A program made the translations under genes and the position numbers. 64,000 nucleotides of DNA from Theobroma cacao (taxonomy: Eukaryota; Streptophyta; Magnoliopsida; Malvales; Malvaceae): NCBI RefSeq assembly GCF_000208745.1, contig NC_030859.1, forward strand, positions 1,487,367-1,551,366. The letters run 5' to 3'. Position 1 is the stretch's first letter, and every line of letters starts with the position of its first letter. The notes under the pieces were generated by a model, which searched no databases, had not been told where the DNA came from, and saw only the letters and a list, made by a program, of their open reading frames with translations. Below, piece after piece: positions 54,001-64,000 of the stretch.

Positions 54001-55033
54001 GAGGGGTTTGGTGTGACATGATTAAAACTACCACTGTCGAGAAGCCACTGCACACTATCTGAAGAACTGCTTCTTGCAGCCATAAACAGTTGTTCCTCTG
54101 AAACCTCAACATTTTCAATAGCATGAGAGACTTATTCTTTTACTTCAGGTTTGTTCTTACAAACCTTTTCCACATAGCCTAACTACTTGCATGCATTGCA
54201 CCTTACACTAGGCTTGTACTAGCAATATGACTCAAGATGACTCCTTTTCTTGCAATGGGGACAAACTAAAAATCTGGTTCTCCTATTTTATGCTTTCTTT
54301 TCTTGTGAGTTTCCTTTTTGCTTATCCTTTGCATCACTCACATTCTTCTTTGCTGAAGTGTCAACATGAGCCTTTCCTTTCATTCGAACAGAAAAGGCTA
54401 AATCAACTTTCTCAATTCTTCTAGCAGCTTTCCTATGTTCATCAGCCTTAAGAGCACTCACTAAATCAGTGATAGACAACTCTAAAATATCTTTCACTTA
54501 TTTCAGAAAAGAAACTACAACATCAAATCTCTCTGGTAAGCTAATGAGTACGTTATCCACAACCTTTGCATCTATCAAAGACTCTCCCATCAGTCGAATT
54601 TGATTCACCAGCTTCATCACCATTGAATAAATTCTTGTATTGACTGACTTTTCTTCATTTGCAACATTTCATACTGTCTCTTAAGGTTTTGCAAACGCAT
54701 TTGCCTGCTTCTTGTAGATTCCATAAACTCTTCTTCAAATTTACTCCAAGCCTGCTTAGCTGTTTCACACCTCATAATCTTGTTGAAAATTGACTCTGTA
54801 ACAACTGATTGTATGAAGGAGAGAGTTCTATATTTCTTAGCTACCTCCTCTTCATATTGCTTCACTTGTGCCAGTGTAGCATTTTCTCTCAAATGTGGTA
54901 TTTCAGGATCATTTCCAACAGCATTCCAGAAGTTAACACCTTTAAGGAATGATTTCATTTTGACAGCCCAAATAAGGTAGTTAGAACCATAAAAAATAGG
55001 TGCATTTTGCTTAGTAATAGTTGAAGTTGACAT
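51041..55033 (-). pseudogene. Copia element 1 gag-pol, broken
   Basis: Pieces in order on the minus strand: gag from 55033 to 54617 with a stop after IQEFIQW; more gag at 54288-54497; a CX2CX4HX4C zinc knuckle at 54222-54263; protease with WLLDSGS at 53655-54083; integrase parts with RIDNGGEY and ILDMARCLLFE between 52875 and 53621; reverse transcriptase at 51694-52410 with KARLIAKGYSQ and LDVDDLMITG; and RNase H at 51041-51697 with YSDSDW and STEAEYIA. At least five stops or frame changes separate them. The active-site motifs are still readable, so decay is moderate. No working polyprotein is possible. Confidence 0.88.
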
Positions 55034-55101
55034 CTTGATGAAGAGTAGACTATAAATAAGAGAGAAGGAAGGTTATAAATGGCTCAAGGATCGATTATAT
55101 T

Positions 55102-55113
55102 GCTCTGATACCA
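55102..55113 (-). other. Primer-binding site of Copia element 1
   Basis: TGGTATCAGAGC on the minus strand directly follows the 5' LTR. It matches the 3' end of plant initiator tRNA-Met, the usual Copia primer. Confidence 0.85.
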
Positions 55114-55446
55114 TGTAATGAAACTGAGAAAAAGATGAAACTATGACAAAGCAGAGGACTTCTCTGTTATAGAAAAGGAAATAAAAGCAAAATGAGAAAG
55201 AGAGAGATTTTCTGGTAAAAACTATATTTCATTCAACATGGATCAAAATAGTTATATAAGATATATGTGGTTAACACCTGTTAACATAAAGAGATAAGTG
55301 TTATTAACCAGCCATACACTAAGACACCTCATAACACTGGTATAGATCACCTAATAACCAGTACAATGAAGCAAAATACATAGTAAAACAAATGAGAAAG
55401 TCATTGCATGATGCATGATGAGTCAATGCATGCTTTAACTCTAACA
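55114..55446 (-). repeat. 5' LTR of Copia element 1 (333 bp)
   Basis: Starts TGTTAGAG on the minus strand and ends TTACA. It is longer than the 3' LTR by two internal blocks. AATAC at 55447-55451 follows as the second target-site copy. Confidence 0.9.
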
Positions 55447-55787
55447 AATACATAGTAAAGTTATTTATAAGATATTATGATATTCAAATAAATACAATGA
55501 TGGGACTCCTTACTTTGTGTACACCATCATCCCATTCCAAAGAAGCAGAAACTATAGCTTTGTCTGTTGTTCCTTCAATTGTTAGTACAAATGATAGCTT
55601 TTGCCCGAGAGATGTGAATGACAGAACATTAGGATTAACTTGTATCTTAAGTGCTCCTGCTGGAGCACTCACTGTTGCTGTATATGTAGACATTGGTGAT
55701 CCCACATTTGTGACAGTCCTGTTGAAGGTGCGGCTAACTGGTTTCAAGAGTGAGGTAAAAAGTGAAAACGAAGGATAGTTTAGATCC

Positions 55788-55792
55788 CAAAC
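55788..55792. repeat. Target-site duplication (CAAAC) of Copia element 2, left copy
   Basis: CAAAC precedes the left LTR and recurs at 59756-59760 after the right LTR, inside subtilase exon 10. Confidence 0.9.
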
Positions 55793-56251
55793 AGTTGGGA
55801 AATTGCAGAATTATCTCTAAAGAATTGCCCAAGATCTAACCCAATCAATAGAATAAAAAAAGAAAGAAATCAAGCACACCCACAAGAACACAAGAATTTA
55901 CGTGGTTCAGTCTTTTGATGACCTACGTCCATGGGCACAACAACAGAGAAAAATCCATTAAGAGAAAAATCAGGAGATTACAAAAAACAGTCTCAAACTC
56001 ATAACCCTTATCCCACGTACACCTAAATCACTCTCTCTAAATCTAGGTGATTATTATTCTTTAACCCATAGGGTCCTTTTATAGTATCAAATACAATAAC
56101 CTTATCCTAATTTAATTAGGAATCTTATCCTAATAGAATTAGGAATTGTTATTCTAATCTTAACTAGATTTAAAGACTATTTAATAAGGTATACTAATTT
56201 AATTAGAATTAAACAATCCTAATTAAATCACAATTCAAGACTATCCTAACA
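55793..56251 (-). repeat. 3' LTR of Copia element 2 (459 bp)
   Basis: Matches 59298-59755 with about 14-15 differences. The outer end has mutated from TG to AG on the plus strand. Confidence 0.92.
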
Positions 56252-56332
56252 AATCTCCACCTTGGGCTTGAATTCACCAAGCTCCACCTTACGAACCAAT
56301 CTCTGTCGACACCGCCACTGCCCCAATGGGCC

Positions 56333-59251
56333 TCAAGCACTACGAACACCGATCAAGTCCAAGCAATGCTTGAACTTTATCCCAGAAACTGACTTAGTTA
56401 GCATATCTGCCGGATTTTCATCTGTAGCTATTTTCTTTACTACAATCTCACCTTTAGAAATAATCTCTCGAACGAAGTTACACTTGACTTGGATGTGTTT
56501 GGTTCTCTCATGAAACATCTGATTTTTAGTCAAATGTATAGCACTTTGACTATCACAAAACACAACTGTTTGTGTTTGTTCAAAACCAAGATCACTAACC
56601 AAGCCTTTAAGCCACAAAGCCTCCTTCACTGCCTCGGTCACAGCCATATATTCAGCTTCAGTTGTAGACAAAGCAAAGGTTGATTGAAGAACTGCTTTCC
56701 AACTGATTGCAGATCCTGAGAGAGTGAACACATACCCCGTTTGAGATCTTCTACTATCTAGATCACCAGCAAAATCTGATTTGGAGAAGCCAACCACATT
56801 ACGACTAATGTTTGCACCTCCTTCACACACTAAGCCAACTTCAATAGTAACTTTAGGTGTTTTCACAAGCTCCCATGTTTGATCCCAGTGTAGAGACTCA
56901 ATCTTCTTAGAAGACTCGACATATATAATTTTCTCATGATAAAAGTAAGGCTCTTCAATCTCTACTTCCACAAATAAAACATAAGAATCAAAATCACCAT
57001 CAATACAAGTAATGCTTCGTTGAGATACCAATTCTTGTACCTCTTGCAATTCTTTCTGGATTTCACTATCATCTCGCACTGTCACAAGAGCATTGATTTC
57101 AAGCTCCACCTGCTTGCCAACTTCTTGGTTTGATGTGTTTGCAATTCTAGACTTTATCCCACAAAGTAATGCAGACTTGTCAAAGGTAACATCCCGACTC
57201 ACCATAAACTTGGGGAACTTACAATCAGTACACCACAACCAATAACCCTTCACCCCATATGCATAGCCTAGGAATATGCACTCTGTCGCCCTCAACTCAA
57301 GTTTACCATCACTCACATGAACATGAACAGGACAACCAAATACTCTCAATATAAAATAATCAGCAGGCTTACCAGACCAAACTTCCTTGGGAGTCTTAAA
57401 TTCAATTGCAGTTGATGGAGACCGATTTACCAAGTAACAAGCCTTGTTGATAGCTTCTGTCCAAAATACTTTGGTTAGGCCAACATTTGAGAACACGTAT
57501 TTTGCTCTCTCCAAAAGTGTTTTCTTCATCAATTCTACAATATCGTTTTGATATGGTGTTTTGTCGACAGTGCGATGTCTAACGATTTTCTCATTCTTGT
57601 AGAATAGACCAAACTCACCTTTGCAAAATTTCAAACCTTTGTTTGTTCGAAAGCTCTCGATCCTTTTCTTAGTCTGCTTCTCGATCAATACCTTCCAATG
57701 CAAAAAGGTGGTTAACACTTCACTCATAGCCTTTAGAAGATACGTCCACACCTTTCTTGAAAAATCATCAATAAAGATCCACATGTATAATGATCCACCT
57801 TTTGATACCACCGGAGAAGGATCCCACAAATCTAAATAGATGTAGTTTACTGTACCCCTGGTTTGATGAGTTTTAGTGCTAAATTTCACTCTACGTTGCT
57901 CACAGAAATCTAGCTTTCCACTCTTTTGACCACACAGCAAACTATGCTTACTTAGTTTTCTAATCCCTCTCTCGCTCATATGACCAAATCTCATATTCCA
58001 TAAACGTGTTACATCATCTTCAGGATCATTAGATGAGACCACAGAAACAGTTTCAATGACCGTGTTTCCCACTAGACAATAAAGGTCACCGGATAACTTG
58101 CCCTTCATGATAGTTAAGGCTCCTTTAGATACATTCAAGACACCATCTTGGCCACTATATTTGTAGCCCTTCTTATCTAACAAACTCAAGGATATTAAAT
58201 TCTTTTTCATGTCAGGGACATGTTTTACCTCAAGTGTTCTTACCATACCATCAAACATCTTGATTCTAATTGTGCCAATTCCAACAACTGAGAGAGAGAA
58301 ATCATCTCCTAATTGTACAGTGCCCATATTAACAGATTGATAAGTTGTAAACCAATCACGCCTAGGACATATATGAAAGCAACAAGCCGAATCCAAGATC
58401 CATGTATCCATCAGGTTACAATTAGTAATTGCAAGAACATTATCAGTTTCCTCAAAAGTATCAAAGTCATCTCCAACCACGTTTGCAGTATTCTCAGACT
58501 TATTAAACTTTTCATCATCCTTGAATTTGATACAGTCTTGACGAAAATGCCCTTTCTGACCACAATTCCAGCAAGTTTTCCCTTTTGCTCTAGATTTACC
58601 TTTTCTGTCTAAGCCTTTCTCTTTACCTCTACCTCTATTTACAACCAAACCTTCTGCTTGATTTTCATTCCGAATACCACCAACTTTCTTCTTTAATTCC
58701 TTGGAATTTAAAGATGCCCTTACATCCTCGAAAGTGAGAGTGTCTCGGCCGTAAAGCATAGTATCCACGAAATTTTCATACGATGGAGGCAAAGAACATA
58801 AAAGAATTAGGGCTAGGTCCTCATCCTCAATTTTAACATCGATATTCTTTAAATCAAGAATAACTCTATTAAATTCATCAATGTGGGTATTAACGGACGT
58901 ACCTTCACTCATCTTGAGAGTATACAATCGTTGCTTCATATAAAGCCGATTCGTCAGGGACTTGGTCATATAAATACTTTCGAGTTTAAACCACACTGCA
59001 GCAGCAGATTCTTCATCCGTGACTTCTCTTAGCACCTCATCAGACAAAGCAAGGAGAATAGCACTATGTGCTTTTTCCATAAGGTCATCTTTCTCACCAT
59101 CAGATAAATTCGAGGGAAGATGTTCTTTTCCCTTCAGTGCCTTCAACAGTCCTTGTTGCACTAGCAATGCGCGCATCTTAACACGCCACAGGCTAAAATC
59201 GTTTCTTCCATAAAACTTTTCAATCTCATACTTGGTCGACGAAATTGCCAT
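56333..59251 (-). CDS. Copia element 2 gag-pol frame with in-frame loss of reverse transcriptase
   Basis: One open frame of 972 residues from the methionine at 59251 (34 in-frame codons lie upstream, reaching into the LTR). In order: gag ([18 protein letters not shown]), a zinc knuckle ([14 protein letters not shown]), a protease whose usual DSG reads DSA (WILDSACC), an integrase with its first Asp (YLDLWDPS) and Glu kept but the central RTDNG motif changed to RTNKG, then [12 protein letters not shown] joined directly to the RNase H end ([26 protein letters not shown]). About 400 residues covering the whole reverse transcriptase are absent without a frame change. The changed protease and integrase motifs mean the product is probably inactive, even though the frame is open. 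Confidence 0.9.
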   Translation of the reverse strand: MAISSTKYEIEKFYGRNDFSLWRVKMRALLVQQGLLKALKGKEHLPSNLSDGEKDDLMEKAHSAILLALSDEVLREVTDEESAAAVWFKLESIYMTKSLTNRLYMKQRLYTLKMSEGTSVNTHIDEFNRVILDLKNIDVKIEDEDLALILLCSLPPSYENFVDTMLYGRDTLTFEDVRASLNSKELKKKVGGIRNENQAEGLVVNRGRGKEKGLDRKGKSRAKGKTCWNCGQKGHFRQDCIKFKDDEKFNKSENTANVVGDDFDTFEETDNVLAITNCNLMDTWILDSACCFHICPRRDWFTTYQSVNMGTVQLGDDFSLSVVGIGTIRIKMFDGMVRTLEVKHVPDMKKNLISLSLLDKKGYKYSGQDGVLNVSKGALTIMKGKLSGDLYCLVGNTVIETVSVVSSNDPEDDVTRLWNMRFGHMSERGIRKLSKHSLLCGQKSGKLDFCEQRRVKFSTKTHQTRGTVNYIYLDLWDPSPVVSKGGSLYMWIFIDDFSRKVWTYLLKAMSEVLTTFLHWKVLIEKQTKKRIESFRTNKGLKFCKGEFGLFYKNEKIVRHRTVDKTPYQNDIVELMKKTLLERAKYVFSNVGLTKVFWTEAINKACYLVNRSPSTAIEFKTPKEVWSGKPADYFILRVFGCPVHVHVSDGKLELRATECIFLGYAYGVKGYWLWCTDCKFPKFMVSRDVTFDKSALLCGIKSRIANTSNQEVGKQVELEINALVTVRDDSEIQKELQEVQELVSQRSITCIDGDFDSYVLFVEVEIEEPYFYHEKIIYVESSKKIESLHWDQTWELVKTPKVTIEVGLVCEGGANISRNVVGFSKSDFAGDLDSRRSQTGYVFTLSGSAISWKAVLQSTFALSTTEAEYMAVTEAVKEALWLKGLVSDLGFEQTQTVVFCDSQSAIHLTKNQMFHERTKHIQVKCNFVREIISKGEIVVKKIATDENPADMLTKSVSGIKFKHCLDLIGVRSA

Positions 59252-59282
59252 AGTGAGATTCAGATTGACCCAAGACCTTGAA

Positions 59283-59294
59283 GCTCTGATACCA
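59283..59294 (-). other. Primer-binding site of Copia element 2
   Basis: TGGTATCAGAGC on the minus strand, three bases after the 5' LTR, matching the initiator tRNA-Met 3' end. Confidence 0.85.
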
Positions 59295-59297
59295 GTT

Positions 59298-59755
59298 TGT
59301 TGGGAAATTGCGGAATTATCTCTAAAGAATTGCCCAAGATCTAACCCAATCAATAGAATAAAGAAATAAAGAAATCAAGCACACCCACAAGAACACAAGA
59401 ATTTACGTGGTTCAGTCTTTTGATGACCTACGTCCACGGGCACAACAACAGAGAAAAATCCACTAAGAGAAAAATCAGGAGATTACAAGAAACAGTCTCA
59501 AACTCATAACCCTTATCCCACGTACACCTAAATCACTCTCTCTAAATCTAGGTGATTATTATTCTTTAACCCATATGATCCTTTTATAGTGCCAAATACA
59601 ATAACCTTATCCTAATATAATTAGGAATCTTATCCTAATAGAATTAGGAATTGTTATTCTAATCTAACTAGATTTAAAGACTATTTTGTAAGGTATACTA
59701 ATTTAATTAGAATTAAACAATCCTAATTAAATCACAATTCAAGACTATCCTAACA
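59298..59755 (-). repeat. 5' LTR of Copia element 2 (458 bp)
   Basis: On the minus strand it starts TGTTAGGATAG and ends CCCAACA. CAAAC follows at 59756-59760 as the target-site copy. Confidence 0.93.
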
Positions 59756-60031
59756 CAAACTGTTCCATTTGTAGCTTTAGAACAAGCAGCATTATCCCTA
59801 GTGACTAGTTGTAGAAACCGAGTGCTATATCCTTGTCCGCATAAAAATTTTATGTAGTCAACTTCCTCAGAATCATATACTAGACCAGGATTGACAGCCT
59901 TGATAGGATTCAGATGGCCTGAGCCGTATGCAAATTCAGCATCCAAGTTAATACCGGAAATCATAAGGAAGGCTGCAAGGAAACATTCCAATCGGGAAAA
60001 TTAACTGCAGTCAATGAGATTTTGTAGTTTA

Positions 60032-60286
<255 letters not shown>

Positions 60287-61289
60287 TTAACAACAATTTA
60301 ATGTAATAATCAGTCATATAGAAGGGTATATGTACATAAAGATTAATTTTTCATCAACTTGCCTTGAGTATGTCAGGTGTAATTGGATTCGGACCCCTTG
60401 ATGAAAAAGAGACTACATAAGGAGCCAGTGAGTCATTAGCCTCATTACTCTTAAATATAGTTGCAGTTGGGGTACTGTAATTTGTTTCAAGATGATATAT
60501 GTAAGTGTTAGAAAATCCTTTGTTACCTTTACAATAGAAAGTTGTGTAAAAATTATACTTGATTAATTATATAAAAAAGGAACAGAAAATTTCTTCTTGT
60601 GTTGCTACCTTATCGAGTTTATATATGCAAAAATCTTGCTGCCATCAGCTAGATCAAGGTAAGATGCAGGTAAAGGAAACGAGTGAGTATAGTCATTCGG
60701 AAGCTGGTCTCACATCACTGTACCAACTGCACCAGCTGAAAAAGGTCCTCTCCCACGGCTTAGCTTATCACAAGGAACAATCTTACCCTTTACCAAATTT
60801 TGATCCAGTGAATTCTGATTACAATACCTGTGCTTCAAGAATCAATTCCATAATCAGATATTATGAGTATGATCTTTCTCATACTTGTATTTCCATTTTA
60901 TGGTCACCCTTATATTAGTTTCAAGCTTCTTATCACTAGATTTTTAAGAAAAAATGGCTAGGTTTCTGATATTACCTGGCTGAAGACCTTGACGCATTAG
61001 GACTGGCTGCATCTCCACCATAAATCATAGGGTACATTTTATTCTGGAGATCAAAGGTATTTATCGATACCCCCTGGATACAAGCCAGATAAGCAAACAT
61101 ATATTCAAACGAAAAGGCATTATAGTTGCAATAATGGATCTAAATGCATTTTATTAACAAGGAAATCCAATTGTGATTGCCCATAGCTTAACTGGTTACT
61201 TGACAGTCATATTTCTTTAAAGAGGATCTCTCTGGTTTCACTTCCTCATCTCCAAATTAAACTTAATTAGCAATATTTATTTTTACCTA

Positions 61290-61856
<567 letters not shown>

Positions 61857-61879
61857 TCAGACAAGTCAAGCACTAATCA

Positions 61880-62239
<360 letters not shown>

Positions 62240-62853
62240 TTATATTCACTTACCAGCCATTTTCCCTGCCTCTTCCTCCGTTAGCTCCACCACAAACCCA
62301 TTAAAACTCCTTTTGTAGCTGTAGAGCACTGACTTCTTAATAACATCAGTGCATTCATTCCATTTGAATAGTCAAGTCAATGCCTCGTCAATGTAAATGT
62401 GACAGCGATGAGTATTTCCTTATACCTGCCATAGACATCTTGTAGCATGCTGCTATGAAGCAAGGAAGTGGAAGTTCCATCACTAGGCTGGTCTCCCATG
62501 TACACAATATAGCTCTACAAGTTCAAAGGTACAAAAACAAAGTTCATCAAAAAAAGAGAAATAAGTTAAAGCCATGATTGTTTTAGGCATGATCGGATAT
62601 GATGAAGCAGATGACTGAAAAAATATGCAAATGGAAAACCCAATTAATCAATATACATAAATATTGCCTTTCTATTAGTATTGGATTGAGAATGAGATGT
62701 TGCCCTGTTAGTAAGCAGAGCCAAGAGAACGCCATGGAGTAGAAGGCGGGGAAGAAGATATTTTCTGCCTTTCATTATTGGAAGAATGGTTTCATACAGA
62801 CTTTTCCAAGTACCAGGCTGGAAAATGTGTTTTGTCCAAGTGTTTGCTATGCA

Positions 62854-62861
62854 TATTTATA
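62854..62861 (-). promoter_or_regulatory. TATA box of subtilase F
   Basis: TATAAATA on the minus strand, 79 bp before the ATG at 62775. Confidence 0.5.
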
Positions 62862-63367
62862 GATTCAATAACTGAGAATTTTCTTCTGTCAAGATTTTTT
62901 TTTCTTATGGATATGAATATCCCAAGTTTAACAACCATTTATATGGATTTTTATAGACATGCAATTGTTAAATTGGAACCACCAAAATGATGTAAGCACT
63001 TGACCTTGACCTCGACTTTTGACAGTCTTGCCCAGAAGAAGGGTAATGCTTGAAGTGAGGACCTAGGAACCTTCCTCACTGGCTAATGAAGAAAAAAGTT
63101 TAACACGCCACTTTAATATAATATACCCATTTCCTAAAACTAAAGTCTCTATTTAAATTGTCCCAAAATTAAAGTTACATGTTTATTTGCAGTGTCATAG
63201 GCTCACAGCCACTTTTCCACATTTGTTCTTCTTCTATCACAACAAGACCAGGGAATTTGCAATGTGAAAAGAAAAGAGTACTACTTATGAAAGACTAGCT
63301 TTGAATTCAACGTGTTTTAGTAGAAGAGAAATAGGATAAATTATTAAAAATTTTTGATAATTCATAA
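62862..63367. other. Intergenic spacer between subtilases G and F
   Basis: Holds the distal promoter of F and the 3' flank of G. No gene is seen. Confidence 0.5.
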
Positions 63368-64000
63368 CTATGATATTGAAACAAATACAGTGATGGGACT
63401 CCTGACTTTATGTACTCCATCATCTGTTGCGATTTTAAGAGTATTAGCAATGAACAAGCAGAAGTAGGAAGAACAGAGAATGAAGAATCTGGAAAAACAA
63501 ATTGGGGAGCACAAAACAGAGGCTCTCACACACATTTCATCTATTCATATTCCTTTATATACTGAGTGCTTAACAAGAAATAACCAAGAGATTAGCAACC
63601 GCAGAGAATCTCGAAGAAAGAGAATGAAAACGGTAGGCTGTGCACTGAAATCCATGTATTGGTTTCAGTGCCGGGCAACGGCTACAAACAGGAAAGAAAA
63701 ACACCTGGCTTAACAGCCAACGACATCAAAAACGACACACACAAGCTGTGTTTAACAAAGTGAAACAAGAAACGACATAGGCTAAAGTCGTATCACTTAA
63801 AACAGTAAAATGAATTAAATGAAACGACACTCAAACTTGGCGTTTTAGCTGCTGAAGTGAAGAAACGGCATCGTACTGTACATCCTTCTTCTTCTTCTCC
63901 CTTATTCAGCCTCTGACTCTTCCCGCCAAGTCTGCTCCTTAAATCTCCAGAATTGTGATCATCTTCCAACATCATCCCATACCAAGGAAGCAGAAACTAT
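63368..64000 (-). pseudogene. Subtilase G, 3' end of last exon, interrupted by a solo LTR
   Basis: On the minus strand 63977-64000 codes SASLVWDD-type sequence. The frame resumes, after the solo LTR and one target copy, at 63424 down to the stop at 63368 with VHKVRSPITVF. This matches the last codons of subtilase F (SASLEWDDGVHKVRSPIIVF). The rest of the gene lies beyond the window. With the LTR in place the C terminus would be replaced by LTR-coded residues. Whether the upstream part is intact cannot be seen. Confidence 0.8.
63425..63971 (-). mobile_element. Solo LTR (547 bp) in the last exon of subtilase G
   Basis: The ends are TGTTG and CAACA, and TCATC flanks both sides (63420-63424 and 63972-63976), as expected for an LTR-element insertion. 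No internal element sequence is present, so it is the product of recombination between two LTRs. On the minus strand it starts TGTTGGAAGATG and has TATATAAAGG near 63553-63561, which suggests minus orientation. It is not closely similar to the LTRs of elements 1 and 2. Confidence 0.85.

Larger units (their letters stand above)
50777..55446 (-). mobile_element. Copia LTR retrotransposon 1, full length, decayed
   Basis: Both LTRs, a primer-binding site, a purine tract (AAGGAGGAG before the 3' LTR), gag, protease, integrase, reverse transcriptase and RNase H regions occur in the Copia order on the minus strand. The element is framed by AATAC target duplications. It lies between the 3' end of the NAC gene and the 3' end of subtilase F. 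The LTRs differ by two indels and about ten substitutions, and the coding part is broken in several places, so the element is dead. Confidence 0.92.
55793..59755 (-). mobile_element. Copia LTR retrotransposon 2, inserted in subtilase F exon 10, without reverse transcriptase
   Basis: A 3963-bp element on the minus strand with LTRs of 459 and 458 bp (about 97 percent alike by eye), a primer-binding site, a purine tract (AAGGTGGAGA) and CAAAC target duplications. Its inner part is about 3.05 kb, shorter than the usual 4 kb or so, because the reverse transcriptase part is missing. It depends on other elements for copying. The first base of the left LTR is A instead of T. Confidence 0.94.

Noticed and set aside
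54780..54980. Plus-strand frames inside both Copia elements
   Set aside because: They are antisense shadows of gag and pol.

Overview
This window is nuclear DNA of a flowering plant, most likely a woody eudicot. The evidence is spliced genes with GT-AG introns, AT-rich spacers full of microsatellites, plant-only families (RopGEF/PRONE, NAC, cucumisin-type subtilases, 8-cysteine lipid-transfer proteins) and Copia LTR retrotransposons. The species cannot be fixed from sequence alone; a rosid such as a poplar relative is only a guess. One unresolved base (n) lies at 16356.

Layout. 1-1601: 3' half of a RopGEF gene. 1922-3611: tRNA-Pro(AGG) on the minus strand and tRNA-Asp(GTC) on the plus strand. 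3848-4387: a single-exon four-helix membrane protein (MEE60-like). 5583-8241: two tandem, matching two-exon lipid-transfer protein genes. 8956-11174 (minus): a five-exon plant protein of unknown function with serine runs and a C-terminal NWWQG motif. 11.5-22.5 kb: an AT-rich, gene-poor stretch holding one small secreted cysteine-rich peptide gene (16112-16535, minus) and a nine-copy tandem repeat of about 120 bp (18983-20052).

22.5-43.5 kb: five head-to-tail cucumisin-like subtilase genes on the minus strand, here called A to E. All share the same ten-exon plan. A, D and E read through intact (736, 739 and 738 residues). B carries two nonsense codons, and C carries a frameshift and a lost splice acceptor. 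A sixth, more diverged copy (F, 55484-62775) is split by a Copia element and has further lesions. A seventh (G) enters at the right edge, with a solo LTR in its last exon. All six visible first introns begin with GC instead of GT.

44-48 kb: remnants of LINE elements and a Helitron helicase. 48503-50466: a NAC transcription factor with repeat-coded extensions on both sides of its DNA-binding domain. 50777-55446: a decayed full-length Copia element with matched target-site duplications. 55793-59755: a second Copia element whose single long reading frame has lost the whole reverse transcriptase region in frame.

The genes are independent eukaryotic transcription units, not an operon. The main theme is a tandemly duplicated protease family with living and dying copies, where LTR elements have landed in or beside the decaying ones.
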